In this document: positions 49,483 to 58,058 of the stretch, in pieces | How positions within the stretch are numbered: the first letter of the stretch is position 1 | Layout of the letters: the number at the start of each line of letters is the position of its first letter | NCBI GenBank assembly: GCA_902788035.1 | Contig: CADAIL010000003.1 | Coordinates: forward strand, 62,001-126,000 | DNA from: an uncultured Lachnospiraceae bacterium | Lineage (GTDB): Bacteria > Bacillota > Clostridia > Lachnospirales > Lachnospiraceae | DNA length: 64,000 bases | Direction of reading: 5' to 3' | Translations under genes and position numbers: made by a program | The notes under the pieces: generated by a model | What the model was told of the DNA's origin: nothing | Databases searched by the model: none | The model's input: only the letters and a program-made list of their open reading frames with translations

Positions 49483-52400
49483 TCATTGCTCATTATAACC
49501 ACTTTGTGCGGTTCGGGCAAGTTCTGATGTGAATCTTTTCAAATTTGCAATCATCTGCCTTGTTCCCCTCTCGCCGTTATAGACGAACACGGTTCCTGTC
49601 GGGTAGTTCCGGACACCGAACATGCCGCCAAAGGATCCTATGATCCTCGGCACTTCCGCACGATCAAATGTCGGCTCAGCCAGCACCGAGAGCGCTATCT
49701 CCCTCGGCCGCTCCTTGATCTCCGTGATCGAAGCCGCATGTGCAGCAGCCTTCAGATCCGCTATGGCAAGCAGGTTCTGAACGGGCTGCGGCAGATTGCC
49801 GAAGCGGTCCATGAGCTCATCGGACATGTCCTCGTAGTCGTGCTCATTTTCAATGGCCGCTATCTTCTTATAAAAATCAAGCTTTGTGAACTCGTTCGGA
49901 ATATAGCTGTCCGGGATGAACGCGTCCATGACCACGTCGACGACCGTCTCGAATTCCTCCTTTGCCGGGATGCCCTTGGCCTCCCTGACAGCCTCGGACA
50001 GCAGCTTGCAGTAAAGGTCATATCCGACCAGGTCCATGTGCCCGTGCTGCTCGCTGCCGAGCAGGTTGCCGGCTCCGCGGATCTCCAGATCGCGCATGGC
50101 GATCTTAAAGCCCGAGCCGAGTTCAGTGAACTCTCGAATGGCTGCAAGGCGCTTCTCCGCAACTTCCTTCAGCTGCTTGTCTCTTCTGTACATAAGGAAA
50201 GCGTAGGCTGTCCTCGCCGAGCGGCCGACGCGTCCTCTCAGCTGATAGAGCTGGGACAGACCCATGCGGTCCGCATCGTGGATGATCATGGTGTTGGCAT
50301 TGGAAATGTCGAGGCCGGTCTCGATGATCGTCGTCGTGACCAGCACGTCGATCTCACCGTTGATGAAATCCACCATGATGTCCTCGAGTTCCCTCTTGTT
50401 CATCTGCCCGTCTGCAAATGCGACACTTGCCTCAGGCACCAAATTCTGTATTCGCATCGCCATGTCCGCGATATCACGGACACGGTTATAGACATAGTAG
50501 ACCTGTCCGTTCCTCGCCAGTTCTCTGCAGATGGCCTCTCTGACCATCTCCGGATCATACTCCATGACATAGGTCTGGATCGGCACGCGGTCCTGGGGCG
50601 GTTCCTCCAGGATCGACATATCGCGAATGCCGACAAGGCTCATGTGAAGAGTCCTCGGGATCGGGGTCGCGGTGAGGGTAAGGACGTCGACATTCTTTCT
50701 GAGGTTCTTGATCTTCTCCTTGTGGGTGACACCGAAGCGCTGCTCCTCATCGATAATGAGAAGTCCGAGATCCTTAAAGGCTACGTCCTTTGAGAGCAGC
50801 CTGTGAGTACCGATCACAATGTCGACCAGCCCCTTTTTCAAATCCTTCAGCGAATCTTTGATCTCGGCGGAGGTCCTGAACCGGCACAGAAGATCAATGC
50901 GTACCGGAAAATCCTTCATGCGCTGCATAAATGTCTTATAATGCTGCTGGGCGAGGATCGTTGTCGGAACCAGATAGGCAACCTGCTTGCCGTCCTGGAC
51001 AGCTTTGAAGGCAGCCCTGAGGGCAATCTCCGTCTTGCCGTAGCCGACATCTCCGCAGATCAGGCGGTCCATGATCTTCCGGCTCTCCATATCCCGCTTG
51101 GTGTCCTCGATCGCCGTAAGCTGATCCTCCGTCTCCTCGAACGGGAAGAGTTCCTCGAACTCCTTCTGCCACTCCGTATCTTCGCTGTAGACGAAACCGT
51201 CCGCATTTTCGCGGGCAGCATAGAGGTCGACCAGCTCCCTGGCAATATTTTTGACCGAGCTTTTGACTTTGGCCCTGGTCTTCTCCCAATCCTGACCGTT
51301 CAGCCGGTTAAGCTTGGGAGCCTTGCCCTCCGAGCTCGAATACTTCTGCAGCACATCGAGCTGGGTGGCCAGAATATACAGATTTCCGTCCCGATACTCC
51401 AGCTTGATATAATCCTTGAGGACGTCGTCGACCCTGACCTGCTCAATTCCCTTATAAATGCAGAGGCCCCGGTTCTCGTGAACGACATAGTCTCCGACAT
51501 GGAGCTCGGCAAAGCTCGCGATTTTTTCACCGGTGTATCTGGTCCTCTTCTTTTTCTTTTTCTGGCGGGCTCCGAAAATATCTCCCTCTGATATGATTGC
51601 AAATTTTATCAGCGGATACTCAAAGCCCCTCCTCACATGTCCGTACTCCACCGCGATCTGTCCCGGCTTAAGTTCCAGATCGCCATTGTCCGTGTAAAAA
51701 GCCGGAACATCGAGAGATCCCAGGTCCTGGGCAAGTCGTTTCGCCCTCGTGTGGGAGCCGGAGAGCACGACGATCCGATACCCTTTCTTCTTATATTTGA
51801 GAAGGTCCCCGGAGAGCATCTCAAAGCTGCCGTTGTAGGAACCCATTCCCTGGACAGTCGCGCCAAAGCTCGCTTTTATATCCCAGGCTCCCCTCGCAAG
51901 TTCCAGCATGGACAGGGCTACGCAGCAACGATTGTTCAGAGCGGCAATCACTTCGTCCGCACTTTTGATCTCCGGTATCTGGTCACCCTTTTTATAATTT
52001 CCCTGAGTGATCCGGTTCTTAATGCTCTCCCGGAATTCAGTCTCCACGGCCTTCGCGGCATCCGCGATGTGCGTGGGCTCGTCGATGAAGATGGCGGTGG
52101 CTGCATTTGCACCCTTCTCCGCTTTAGGGAGCCAGTCCATGAAGGTCCCGAGACGACCGATATGATCGTTGGCGGGATAAATCAGGACACGTCTCAGTTC
52201 TTCGATCGACCGCTGGGATTCCGCGTCGAAGGACCTGATCGAGTCGATCTCATCGCCGAAGAGCTCGATCCTGAACGGATGCTCCTCAGTGAGAGACCAG
52301 ATATCCACGATGTCTCCGCGCACGGCAAAGTGACCGGGAAGGGTCACCTCGGCACACCTCTCATAACCGTTCAGGACCAGAGTTTCCTTGATCCAGTCAA

Positions 52401-52839
52401 GATCAGTCTCGTCCTCGTGGTCGAAGGATATGCAGGCGTCGAGGAATGAGTCCCTGGTCGAGACCTGATCCATGAGGGCAGCGACCGGCATGACAACGAC
52501 GGTCCTGTCCGCCTCCGCTATAGAGCGAAAGACCCTCATGCGCTGCATGTCGAGAAAGTTGCTCGCGATGTCTGCCTGGTAGAAAAGCAGGTCCTTCGCG
52601 GGATACAGCAGGACATCCGGCTCGAAGAAACGCAGATCCTCGTGGGCTGCTTTGGCGGTGAGATCGTTTTCAGTGATCACGATCACCAGCTTTGCACCGT
52701 CCGAAAGGCCGTGCACCATATGCGATTTCTGGGCATCGATGCAGCCGGTCAGGGCATAGATCCCCCGTCCTTTCCGCATCCGGTCCCTTATTTCCGTAAA
52801 TTCGGCCAGCTCTGTGAGCGGCTTAATGAATGTCTGCAT
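49483..52839 (-). CDS. mfd: Transcription-repair coupling factor
   Basis: Mfd removes RNA polymerase stalled at lesions and recruits UvrA. The 1118 residues follow the family order. The UvrB-like N-terminus is followed by the RNA-polymerase-interacting domain (GDYVVHENRGLCIYKGIEQ). The translocase motor has the P-loop CGDVGYGKTEIALRAAF, DEEQRFG, and LTATPIPRTLHMSL. The C-terminal domain starts near RPREIALSV. Length is slightly shorter than usual (about 1150). GAGGAAT lies before the start. It follows pth, with a MITE-like element in the 397-bp gap. Confidence 0.97.
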   Translation of the reverse strand: MQTFIKPLTELAEFTEIRDRMRKGRGIYALTGCIDAQKSHMVHGLSDGAKLVIVITENDLTAKAAHEDLRFFEPDVLLYPAKDLLFYQADIASNFLDMQRMRVFRSIAEADRTVVVMPVAALMDQVSTRDSFLDACISFDHEDETDLDWIKETLVLNGYERCAEVTLPGHFAVRGDIVDIWSLTEEHPFRIELFGDEIDSIRSFDAESQRSIEELRRVLIYPANDHIGRLGTFMDWLPKAEKGANAATAIFIDEPTHIADAAKAVETEFRESIKNRITQGNYKKGDQIPEIKSADEVIAALNNRCCVALSMLELARGAWDIKASFGATVQGMGSYNGSFEMLSGDLLKYKKKGYRIVVLSGSHTRAKRLAQDLGSLDVPAFYTDNGDLELKPGQIAVEYGHVRRGFEYPLIKFAIISEGDIFGARQKKKKKRTRYTGEKIASFAELHVGDYVVHENRGLCIYKGIEQVRVDDVLKDYIKLEYRDGNLYILATQLDVLQKYSSSEGKAPKLNRLNGQDWEKTRAKVKSSVKNIARELVDLYAARENADGFVYSEDTEWQKEFEELFPFEETEDQLTAIEDTKRDMESRKIMDRLICGDVGYGKTEIALRAAFKAVQDGKQVAYLVPTTILAQQHYKTFMQRMKDFPVRIDLLCRFRTSAEIKDSLKDLKKGLVDIVIGTHRLLSKDVAFKDLGLLIIDEEQRFGVTHKEKIKNLRKNVDVLTLTATPIPRTLHMSLVGIRDMSILEEPPQDRVPIQTYVMEYDPEMVREAICRELARNGQVYYVYNRVRDIADMAMRIQNLVPEASVAFADGQMNKRELEDIMVDFINGEIDVLVTTTIIETGLDISNANTMIIHDADRMGLSQLYQLRGRVGRSARTAYAFLMYRRDKQLKEVAEKRLAAIREFTELGSGFKIAMRDLEIRGAGNLLGSEQHGHMDLVGYDLYCKLLSEAVREAKGIPAKEEFETVVDVVMDAFIPDSYIPNEFTKLDFYKKIAAIENEHDYEDMSDELMDRFGNLPQPVQNLLAIADLKAAAHAASITEIKERPREIALSVLAEPTFDRAEVPRIIGSFGGMFGVRNYPTGTVFVYNGERGTRQMIANLKRFTSELARTAQSGYNEQ

Positions 52840-52876
52840 ATATCTATTCCTCGAATGATTTTCATCCCGGTTACCG

Positions 52877-52910
52877 TTCAGACAGGCTTACATTTCAGGC
52901 AGGCTTACAT
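52877..52910. repeat. Two extra 17-bp copies of the element end
   Basis: TTCAGACAGGCTTACAT (52877) and TTCAGGCAGGCTTACAT (52894) directly precede the true end at 52911, so the terminal segment occurs three times with 17-bp spacing. Confidence 0.75.
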
Positions 52911-53099
52911 TTCAGACAGGCTGTAGCGAAGTTTCATGAACCGGCGCAAACATCATCTTCATCGAAAAGCGCAGGTCCTTCTCTGCGAGCTAAGCAATGC
53001 ATACGCATTGCTGATCTCTCGGTCGGACCTGCAATGCTTTTCTCACGAAGATGAATGCTTTGCTGCCGGTAAACGAAATGTAAGAACAGCCTGTCTGAA
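52911..53099. mobile_element. MITE-like hairpin element, copy 4
   Basis: Terminal inverted repeats TTCAGACAGGCTGT and ACAGCCTGTCTGAA are exact. The core arms ACCGGCGCAAACATCATC and GATGAATGCTTTGCTGCCGGT pair, with an inner AGCAATGC/GCATTGCT stem. It lies between pth and mfd, both on the minus strand. Confidence 0.85.
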
Positions 53100-53236
53100 A
53101 TGCCGCCTATCCCACTCCGGACCGTCTTTCAATCAAGCTCCGTCTCAATTGTGAGGTCTGCCTGTCCGATCTGCCGCCTGACCTTCATGATATGTTCTTA
53201 GCTCTATCCTGTATAGCGCATTAGAATCTGAGCATA

Positions 53237-53806
53237 TCAAGCCTTAACATTATAAATGTTCATAGCTTTGTCGATTCCGTCGGTGCAGATTGCGACGACT
53301 GCGTCCGCGGCTCTGACGATCGCGTCGTCGACAAGCGCCCGGTCATCCATCGTAAATCGTGAGAGTACCCAGTCCGCCAGCTCCCAGCCCTCGGGCTTGC
53401 CGCCGGTACCGACCCTGATCCTGATGAACTTCTGTGTCCCCAGGCACTGAACGATGTGCCGAAGCCCGTTCTGCCCGCCGGCCGATCCCTGCTTGCGTAT
53501 CCTGATCCTGCCGGGTTCAAGGTCAATATCATCGCTGATCACAATGAGTTCGCTTTCCGGGTCGATCTTGTAAAAATCGATCAGCTCCCGGACTGCTGTT
53601 CCGCTGAGATTCATATAGGTCAGCGGCTTTGCCAGTACGACCTTCTGCGTCCCGATCATGCCTGTGCCGTACACAGAGTGGAATTTGCTGCCGCTGCACG
53701 GGATATTGTTCTTATATACAAGGCGGTCGATGACATCGAAGCCCATGTTGTGGCGCGTGCCTTCATATTTTTTACCGGGGTTGCCCAGTCCGACTATAAT
53801 ATACAT
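53237..53806 (-). CDS. pth: Peptidyl-tRNA hydrolase
   Basis: It releases peptides from prematurely dissociated peptidyl-tRNA. The 189 residues begin MYIIVGLGNPGKKYEGTRHNMGFDVID, with the catalytic His20 in TRHNMG. KPLTYMNLSG and ISDDIDLEPGRIRIRKQGS are family motifs. GGAGATC precedes the start. Pth next to mfd is a common Firmicute arrangement. Confidence 0.97.
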   Translation of the reverse strand: MYIIVGLGNPGKKYEGTRHNMGFDVIDRLVYKNNIPCSGSKFHSVYGTGMIGTQKVVLAKPLTYMNLSGTAVRELIDFYKIDPESELIVISDDIDLEPGRIRIRKQGSAGGQNGLRHIVQCLGTQKFIRIRVGTGGKPEGWELADWVLSRFTMDDRALVDDAIVRAADAVVAICTDGIDKAMNIYNVKA

Positions 53807-53980
53807 ATTGATCTCCTTCCCGGGTTTATCGCGCAGGTATTGCCGCGCTCAGAAATGACCGCGGTTTTTCAATTATACCAGATAGGCAGACGATTGCAAG
53901 TGCGACATGGTAAAGGTCTGCTGCCACTCGCCAATCCCCTTACCTCCCCTTCCCTCAGCTTACGGTCCCCAGTATCGAAC

Positions 53981-54009
53981 TTGCGTTTTGTGATGTTAAC
54001 AGTTATAAT
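53981..54009 (+). promoter_or_regulatory. Promoter of the P-type ATPase gene
   Basis: TTGCGT (53981-53986), 17 bases, TATAAT (54004-54009). The rest of the 53807-54107 gap shows no gene. Confidence 0.7.
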
Positions 54010-54107
54010 CAATTATATATGCCAATCTGTCGATTTTCATATAAAGCACAGTGAGAACTGGTCGACAGTCTCACCGCGACACACTTTACAAAGGAGATTT
54101 CATCTCT

Positions 54108-57100
54108 ATGTCACTCACTGATAAAGAAACACATCAAAAAGATGAGGTCCTGTTCTCCGGGTCCATGCGGCACCGCAAGCTACCCCGCGCCCGCAGGCGT
54201 AAGAAGCGAACACCTGAAATAACAGCTCAGCCCGTCGGAATGATCGATCCCTTGACCGGGGAAATCACGGTGTCGGATGAAGCGGACAATTTTCCGGTTG
54301 AAGACACTTCCATCTCTAACAAAGGAATCAATTCCCAAGTAGAGGACGACCTTCTGTGGACCGATCTTGACGACGCAGAGGAAGTCCGAACAGCCAAAGG
54401 TGCTGAAGAGTTCCGAACAAACGCAGAAGCCGAAGAGAACTGGGCAGCTGAGGAAACCGAGGAGATCCAGACATCCAAAAAAGCCGAAGAAATTCAAACA
54501 GTCGCAAAAGCTAAAGAGATGCGAAAAGCAGCAGACAGCGACGAAGACATGTTCCTTGCTGACATCAAGGATGAGGACACCGAAGTCGAAAGCGAAGATG
54601 ATCCGGATGACGATGAGCAGGCCGGCGAAGAGTCCTCCGGCAGATTCTCTCTGTCAAACATCTTCAAGAGGACCCGCACCGAGAAAAAGAAGAAAAAGAA
54701 ATCTCAGAGCCGCAGAAAAAAAGCCCCCACTAAGGGCAAAAAAAGCAGCGCTGATAATGGAAAAGGCATCGCGGATACGGATTACGATGACGATCTCGCA
54801 GATGACATGAGCGAAGATTCTGACTACGATGAAGACCTCGCTGATGACACGAGCGAAGATTCTGACTACGATAGCGACCTCGCAGATGACGAAGGCGAAA
54901 CTTCTGATTACGATGACGATCTGTCAGATGACGATTCGGAAGACGATGAAAGCGACACGGAAGACGGCGAATCTGAAGAGCCGGAAGAGCCCGAGGTCGT
55001 ACACAACCCGGTCATCCGCTATGACCCCGATCTCACATACGGTCTGACAGCAGAGGAAGTCTCCGACCGTGAGGCGGAAGGACTCATCAACGTGACAGTC
55101 CGCAAGGGTCAGAAAACGGTCCGGCAGATCGTACTCTCCCACACGCTGACCTACTTTAACTTGCTGAACATCCTGCTCGGTATCCTCGTCGCGACGACCG
55201 GCCAGTGGAAGAACATGCTATTCCTCGGCATCATAATAGGAAACTCCGCAATCGGAATCTTCCAGGAATTAAAGGTCAAATCCCTCATCGACAACCTGAC
55301 AGTGATCACGGCGGCGCGAGTCATCGCGATCCGTGACGGCGTTGAGGAGGAAATGCCGATCGACAATATCGTGGTCGACGACGTCATTAAGCTCGGCCCC
55401 GGCGACCAGGTCGTCACCGACGGACGCGTCTTCGACTGCCGTGGTCTTGAAGTCAACGAGTCGATGCTGACCGGCGAGTCGCAGGCCGTCAAAAAGAAAG
55501 ACGGCGATCAGGTCCTGTCAGGCAGCTTCATCATAGCCGGCACCGCGCTGCAGCGCGTCGACAAAGTCGGCAACGAGAGCTACGCTTCCCAGCTGGTCGC
55601 GAAAGCGTCCCACAAGAAGCGCGCGAGCTCTGAAATGCAGCGCACGATCGGCCGGATCATCCAGGTCGTTTCCGTGATCATTATCCCGGTAGGCCTGCTG
55701 CTCTACCGCAGTCAGATGATCGCGAACGGCGGGGTATTTGCAAATGCAATCATCCGCACCGTCTCCGGCATCATCGGTATGATTCCTGAAGGCCTGGTCC
55801 TCCTGACCTCCGTCTCATTCATCATCGGCGTCGGACGACTGGCCAATAAAAAAGCCCTCGTCCAGGAGATGCCGTCCATAGAGTCGCTTGCCCGGGCAAA
55901 TATCATTTGCACCGACAAGACCGGAACCATCACCACCGGAGAGCTCCGCGTGAACGAGGTCCTGCCCATGGGCCGCGTGACCCGGGATCAGGTCATGGAT
56001 ATAATGGCCCATATAAACAGCGCTTTCACCGACACGAATGTCACGCAGGACGCGCTGAACGCGGCTTTCGGCAAGTCAAAGGGCTGGGATGCGCGCGGCA
56101 TTATTCCGTTCTCATCCGAGAGAAAATTCCGGGCAGTGTCTTTCGACGGCCAGGGTGACTATGTACTCGGAGCGCCGGAATTCATCGTACCGAATAACAA
56201 GGCCGCCCTCGACGTCGTGGACAACTATTCGCAGCAGGGTTACCGCGTACTGCTTCTCGGCAGGTCCAAAGGCATCGACCCCGAGACCGGAGACAAGGGA
56301 GCCGTCACCCCGATCGCAGCCATCATCATATCGGATGTGATCAAGGAGGACGCGAAGGAGACATTTGCATACTTCGCGAAATCGGGCGTCGCAATCAAGG
56401 TCCTGTCCGGCGATAATCCGCTGACAGTCTCCAGCGTCGCCAAGAAAGCCGGCATCGCCGGTGCCGAAAAATATGTCGACGCCACAAAGCTCCCCGAGGA
56501 CCCCACTGCCTTCCGGCAGGCCGTCATGAAATACAGCGTCTTCGGACGTGTCAAGCCGGAACAGAAACAGGCATTCATAAAGGCATGGCAGGCTGCCGGC
56601 ATGACCGTTGCCATGGTCGGAGACGGCGTCAACGACGTCCTTGCGATCAAGGATGCCGACTGCGGCATCGCGATGGCGTCCGGTTCAGAGGCAGCAAAGC
56701 AGGCCGCCCACATCGTGCTCATGGATTCCGACTTCTCATCGATGAAGGATATCGTGAAGGAAGGTAAGACGATCATCGCCAACATCGAGAGGGTCAGCTC
56801 CCTCTACCTGACAAAGACGATCTATTCCTGCCTGCTCTCGGTCATCTTCATACTGCTGAAGACACCGTATCCGTTCACGACGCTGCAGATGGGACTCATC
56901 AATCTCTGCGGCATCGGAATGCCGAGCTTCCTGCTCACGCTCGAGCAGCAGGAAGATGTGACCACGAGTGGATTCCTGAAGCACGTTCTTCAGACCGCCC
57001 TGCCGGCGGCGCTCACCATGGTAACATCCATGCTCGTCGTGCAGATCCTGAACGCGATGTTCCCGTGGACCACCGATATCTTCTCGACCTTCAATCTGAT

Positions 57101-57404
57101 GCTCGGAGGGCTCGTGTCCATGCTCGTCGTCGCCAGCGTCTGCTGGCCGCTTGCTCCTTACCGCAAGTTCGTGCTGGCCGTGAGCTCCGTCGTGTTCCTC
57201 GGAGCGGTCATCCTGCTCCCGAACTTCTACGACATGCACTCGATCTTCATGTGGTGGTCGCTGCTGCTCCTGCCGCTGTCTGTCCTGGTCGCGATCATGA
57301 TTTCCGTGTACTCGATGCTCACTCAGAAGGCCATCATAAGGTTTGGCCGGATGCAGCAGGAAATGGATGCAAGGCGTAAGCGTTACGATCCGGATATATA
57401 CTGA
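54108..57404 (+). CDS. P-type cation-transporting ATPase with long acidic N-terminal extension
   Basis: A membrane ion pump driven by ATP; the ion is unknown. The 1098 residues fall into two parts. Residues 1 to about 295 are low-complexity and charged, with Lys/Arg patches and repeated SDYDDDLADD-type units near residues 224-290. The pump core follows: the actuator motif LTGES, the phosphorylation site CTDKTGTIT (Asp603), and VGDGVNDVLAIKDAD, with several helices before and after. The core resembles the Firmicute HAD-IC P-type group related to Ca2+/Mg2+ pumps. AAGGAG lies eleven bases before the start, a long spacing. Confidence 0.88.
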   Translation: MSLTDKETHQKDEVLFSGSMRHRKLPRARRRKKRTPEITAQPVGMIDPLTGEITVSDEADNFPVEDTSISNKGINSQVEDDLLWTDLDDAEEVRTAKGAEEFRTNAEAEENWAAEETEEIQTSKKAEEIQTVAKAKEMRKAADSDEDMFLADIKDEDTEVESEDDPDDDEQAGEESSGRFSLSNIFKRTRTEKKKKKKSQSRRKKAPTKGKKSSADNGKGIADTDYDDDLADDMSEDSDYDEDLADDTSEDSDYDSDLADDEGETSDYDDDLSDDDSEDDESDTEDGESEEPEEPEVVHNPVIRYDPDLTYGLTAEEVSDREAEGLINVTVRKGQKTVRQIVLSHTLTYFNLLNILLGILVATTGQWKNMLFLGIIIGNSAIGIFQELKVKSLIDNLTVITAARVIAIRDGVEEEMPIDNIVVDDVIKLGPGDQVVTDGRVFDCRGLEVNESMLTGESQAVKKKDGDQVLSGSFIIAGTALQRVDKVGNESYASQLVAKASHKKRASSEMQRTIGRIIQVVSVIIIPVGLLLYRSQMIANGGVFANAIIRTVSGIIGMIPEGLVLLTSVSFIIGVGRLANKKALVQEMPSIESLARANIICTDKTGTITTGELRVNEVLPMGRVTRDQVMDIMAHINSAFTDTNVTQDALNAAFGKSKGWDARGIIPFSSERKFRAVSFDGQGDYVLGAPEFIVPNNKAALDVVDNYSQQGYRVLLLGRSKGIDPETGDKGAVTPIAAIIISDVIKEDAKETFAYFAKSGVAIKVLSGDNPLTVSSVAKKAGIAGAEKYVDATKLPEDPTAFRQAVMKYSVFGRVKPEQKQAFIKAWQAAGMTVAMVGDGVNDVLAIKDADCGIAMASGSEAAKQAAHIVLMDSDFSSMKDIVKEGKTIIANIERVSSLYLTKTIYSCLLSVIFILLKTPYPFTTLQMGLINLCGIGMPSFLLTLEQQEDVTTSGFLKHVLQTALPAALTMVTSMLVVQILNAMFPWTTDIFSTFNLMLGGLVSMLVVASVCWPLAPYRKFVLAVSSVVFLGAVILLPNFYDMHSIFMWWSLLLLPLSVLVAIMISVYSMLTQKAIIRFGRMQQEMDARRKRYDPDIY

Positions 57405-57435
57405 ATCAAAGATATGGGAACCAAAGATAAGTGAA

Positions 57436-57472
57436 CTAAATGGGGCTGTCACAAAGTGGCAGCCCCATTTAG
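57436..57472 (+). terminator. Terminator of the P-type ATPase gene
   Basis: CTAAATGGGGCTGTCAC and GTGGCAGCCCCATTTAG form a near-perfect stem. T-richness after it is low, but stem strength is high. Confidence 0.75.
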
Positions 57473-57548
57473 TTAGCAAAAATCCAGCCACCTGACAAGA
57501 TTTCATTGATTAAATACAGGGAGGCCGTTTGGAAATAACATTTTTAGC

Positions 57549-58054
57549 ACAAAAGCAGCTAAATCGGTCATATTTCAAGCTTTCTGCTGCCTCTGTGAGA
57601 GGTGGCTTCTTTCAGCTTTAGGGCAAAGGCAGCTAAATTGGCTCATTTCAAGGCTTTCTGCTGCCTTTGTGAGAGGTGGCTTCTTTCAGCTTTAGGGCAA
57701 AGGCAGCTAAATTGGCTCATTTCAAGGCTTTCTGCTGCCTTTGTGAGATGTGTCTTCTTTCGGCTCCAGGGCAAAGGCAACTAAATTGGCTCATTTCAGG
57801 CCTTTCTGCTGCCTTTGTGAGAGGTGGCTTCTTTCGGCTCCAGGGCAAAGGCAACTAGATTGGCTCATTTCAGGCCTTTCTGCTGCCTTTGAACAAATTA
57901 CCATCTTCCAGCTCAATGACAAAGGCAGCTAGATTAGCCTTATTCAGGGCTTTCTGCTGCCTTTGAACAAATCACCATCTTCCAGCTCAAGGGCAAAGGC
58001 AGCTAGATTAGCCTTATTCAGGACTTTCTGCTGCCTTTGAACAAATCACCATCT
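57549..58054. repeat. 74-bp tandem repeat array, seven units, each a hairpin
   Basis: Units begin at 57549, 57623, 57697, 57771, 57845, 57919 and 57993. Each contains GCAAAGGCAGCTA and, after about 25 bases, TTTCTGCTGCCTTTG, so CAAAGGCAGC pairs with GCTGCCTTTG. Units 2 and 3 are almost identical, and the last two have a different linker (GAACAAAT.ACCATCTTCCA). Short open frames of 60 codons recur with the unit and are not credible genes. The array fills the space between the convergent P-type ATPase and glgB genes. Confidence 0.9.
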
Positions 58055-58058
58055 TAAA

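Noticed and set aside
57602..57932. Three 60-codon open frames with nearly the same sequence (MASFSFRAKAAK-type)
   Set aside because: They recur with the 74-bp unit, overlap one another, and lack ribosome binding sites; they follow from the repeat.
57549..58054. CRISPR array
   Set aside because: The whole 74-bp unit repeats, without unique spacers between short repeats, and no cas gene is present. The same holds for the 39-bp array.
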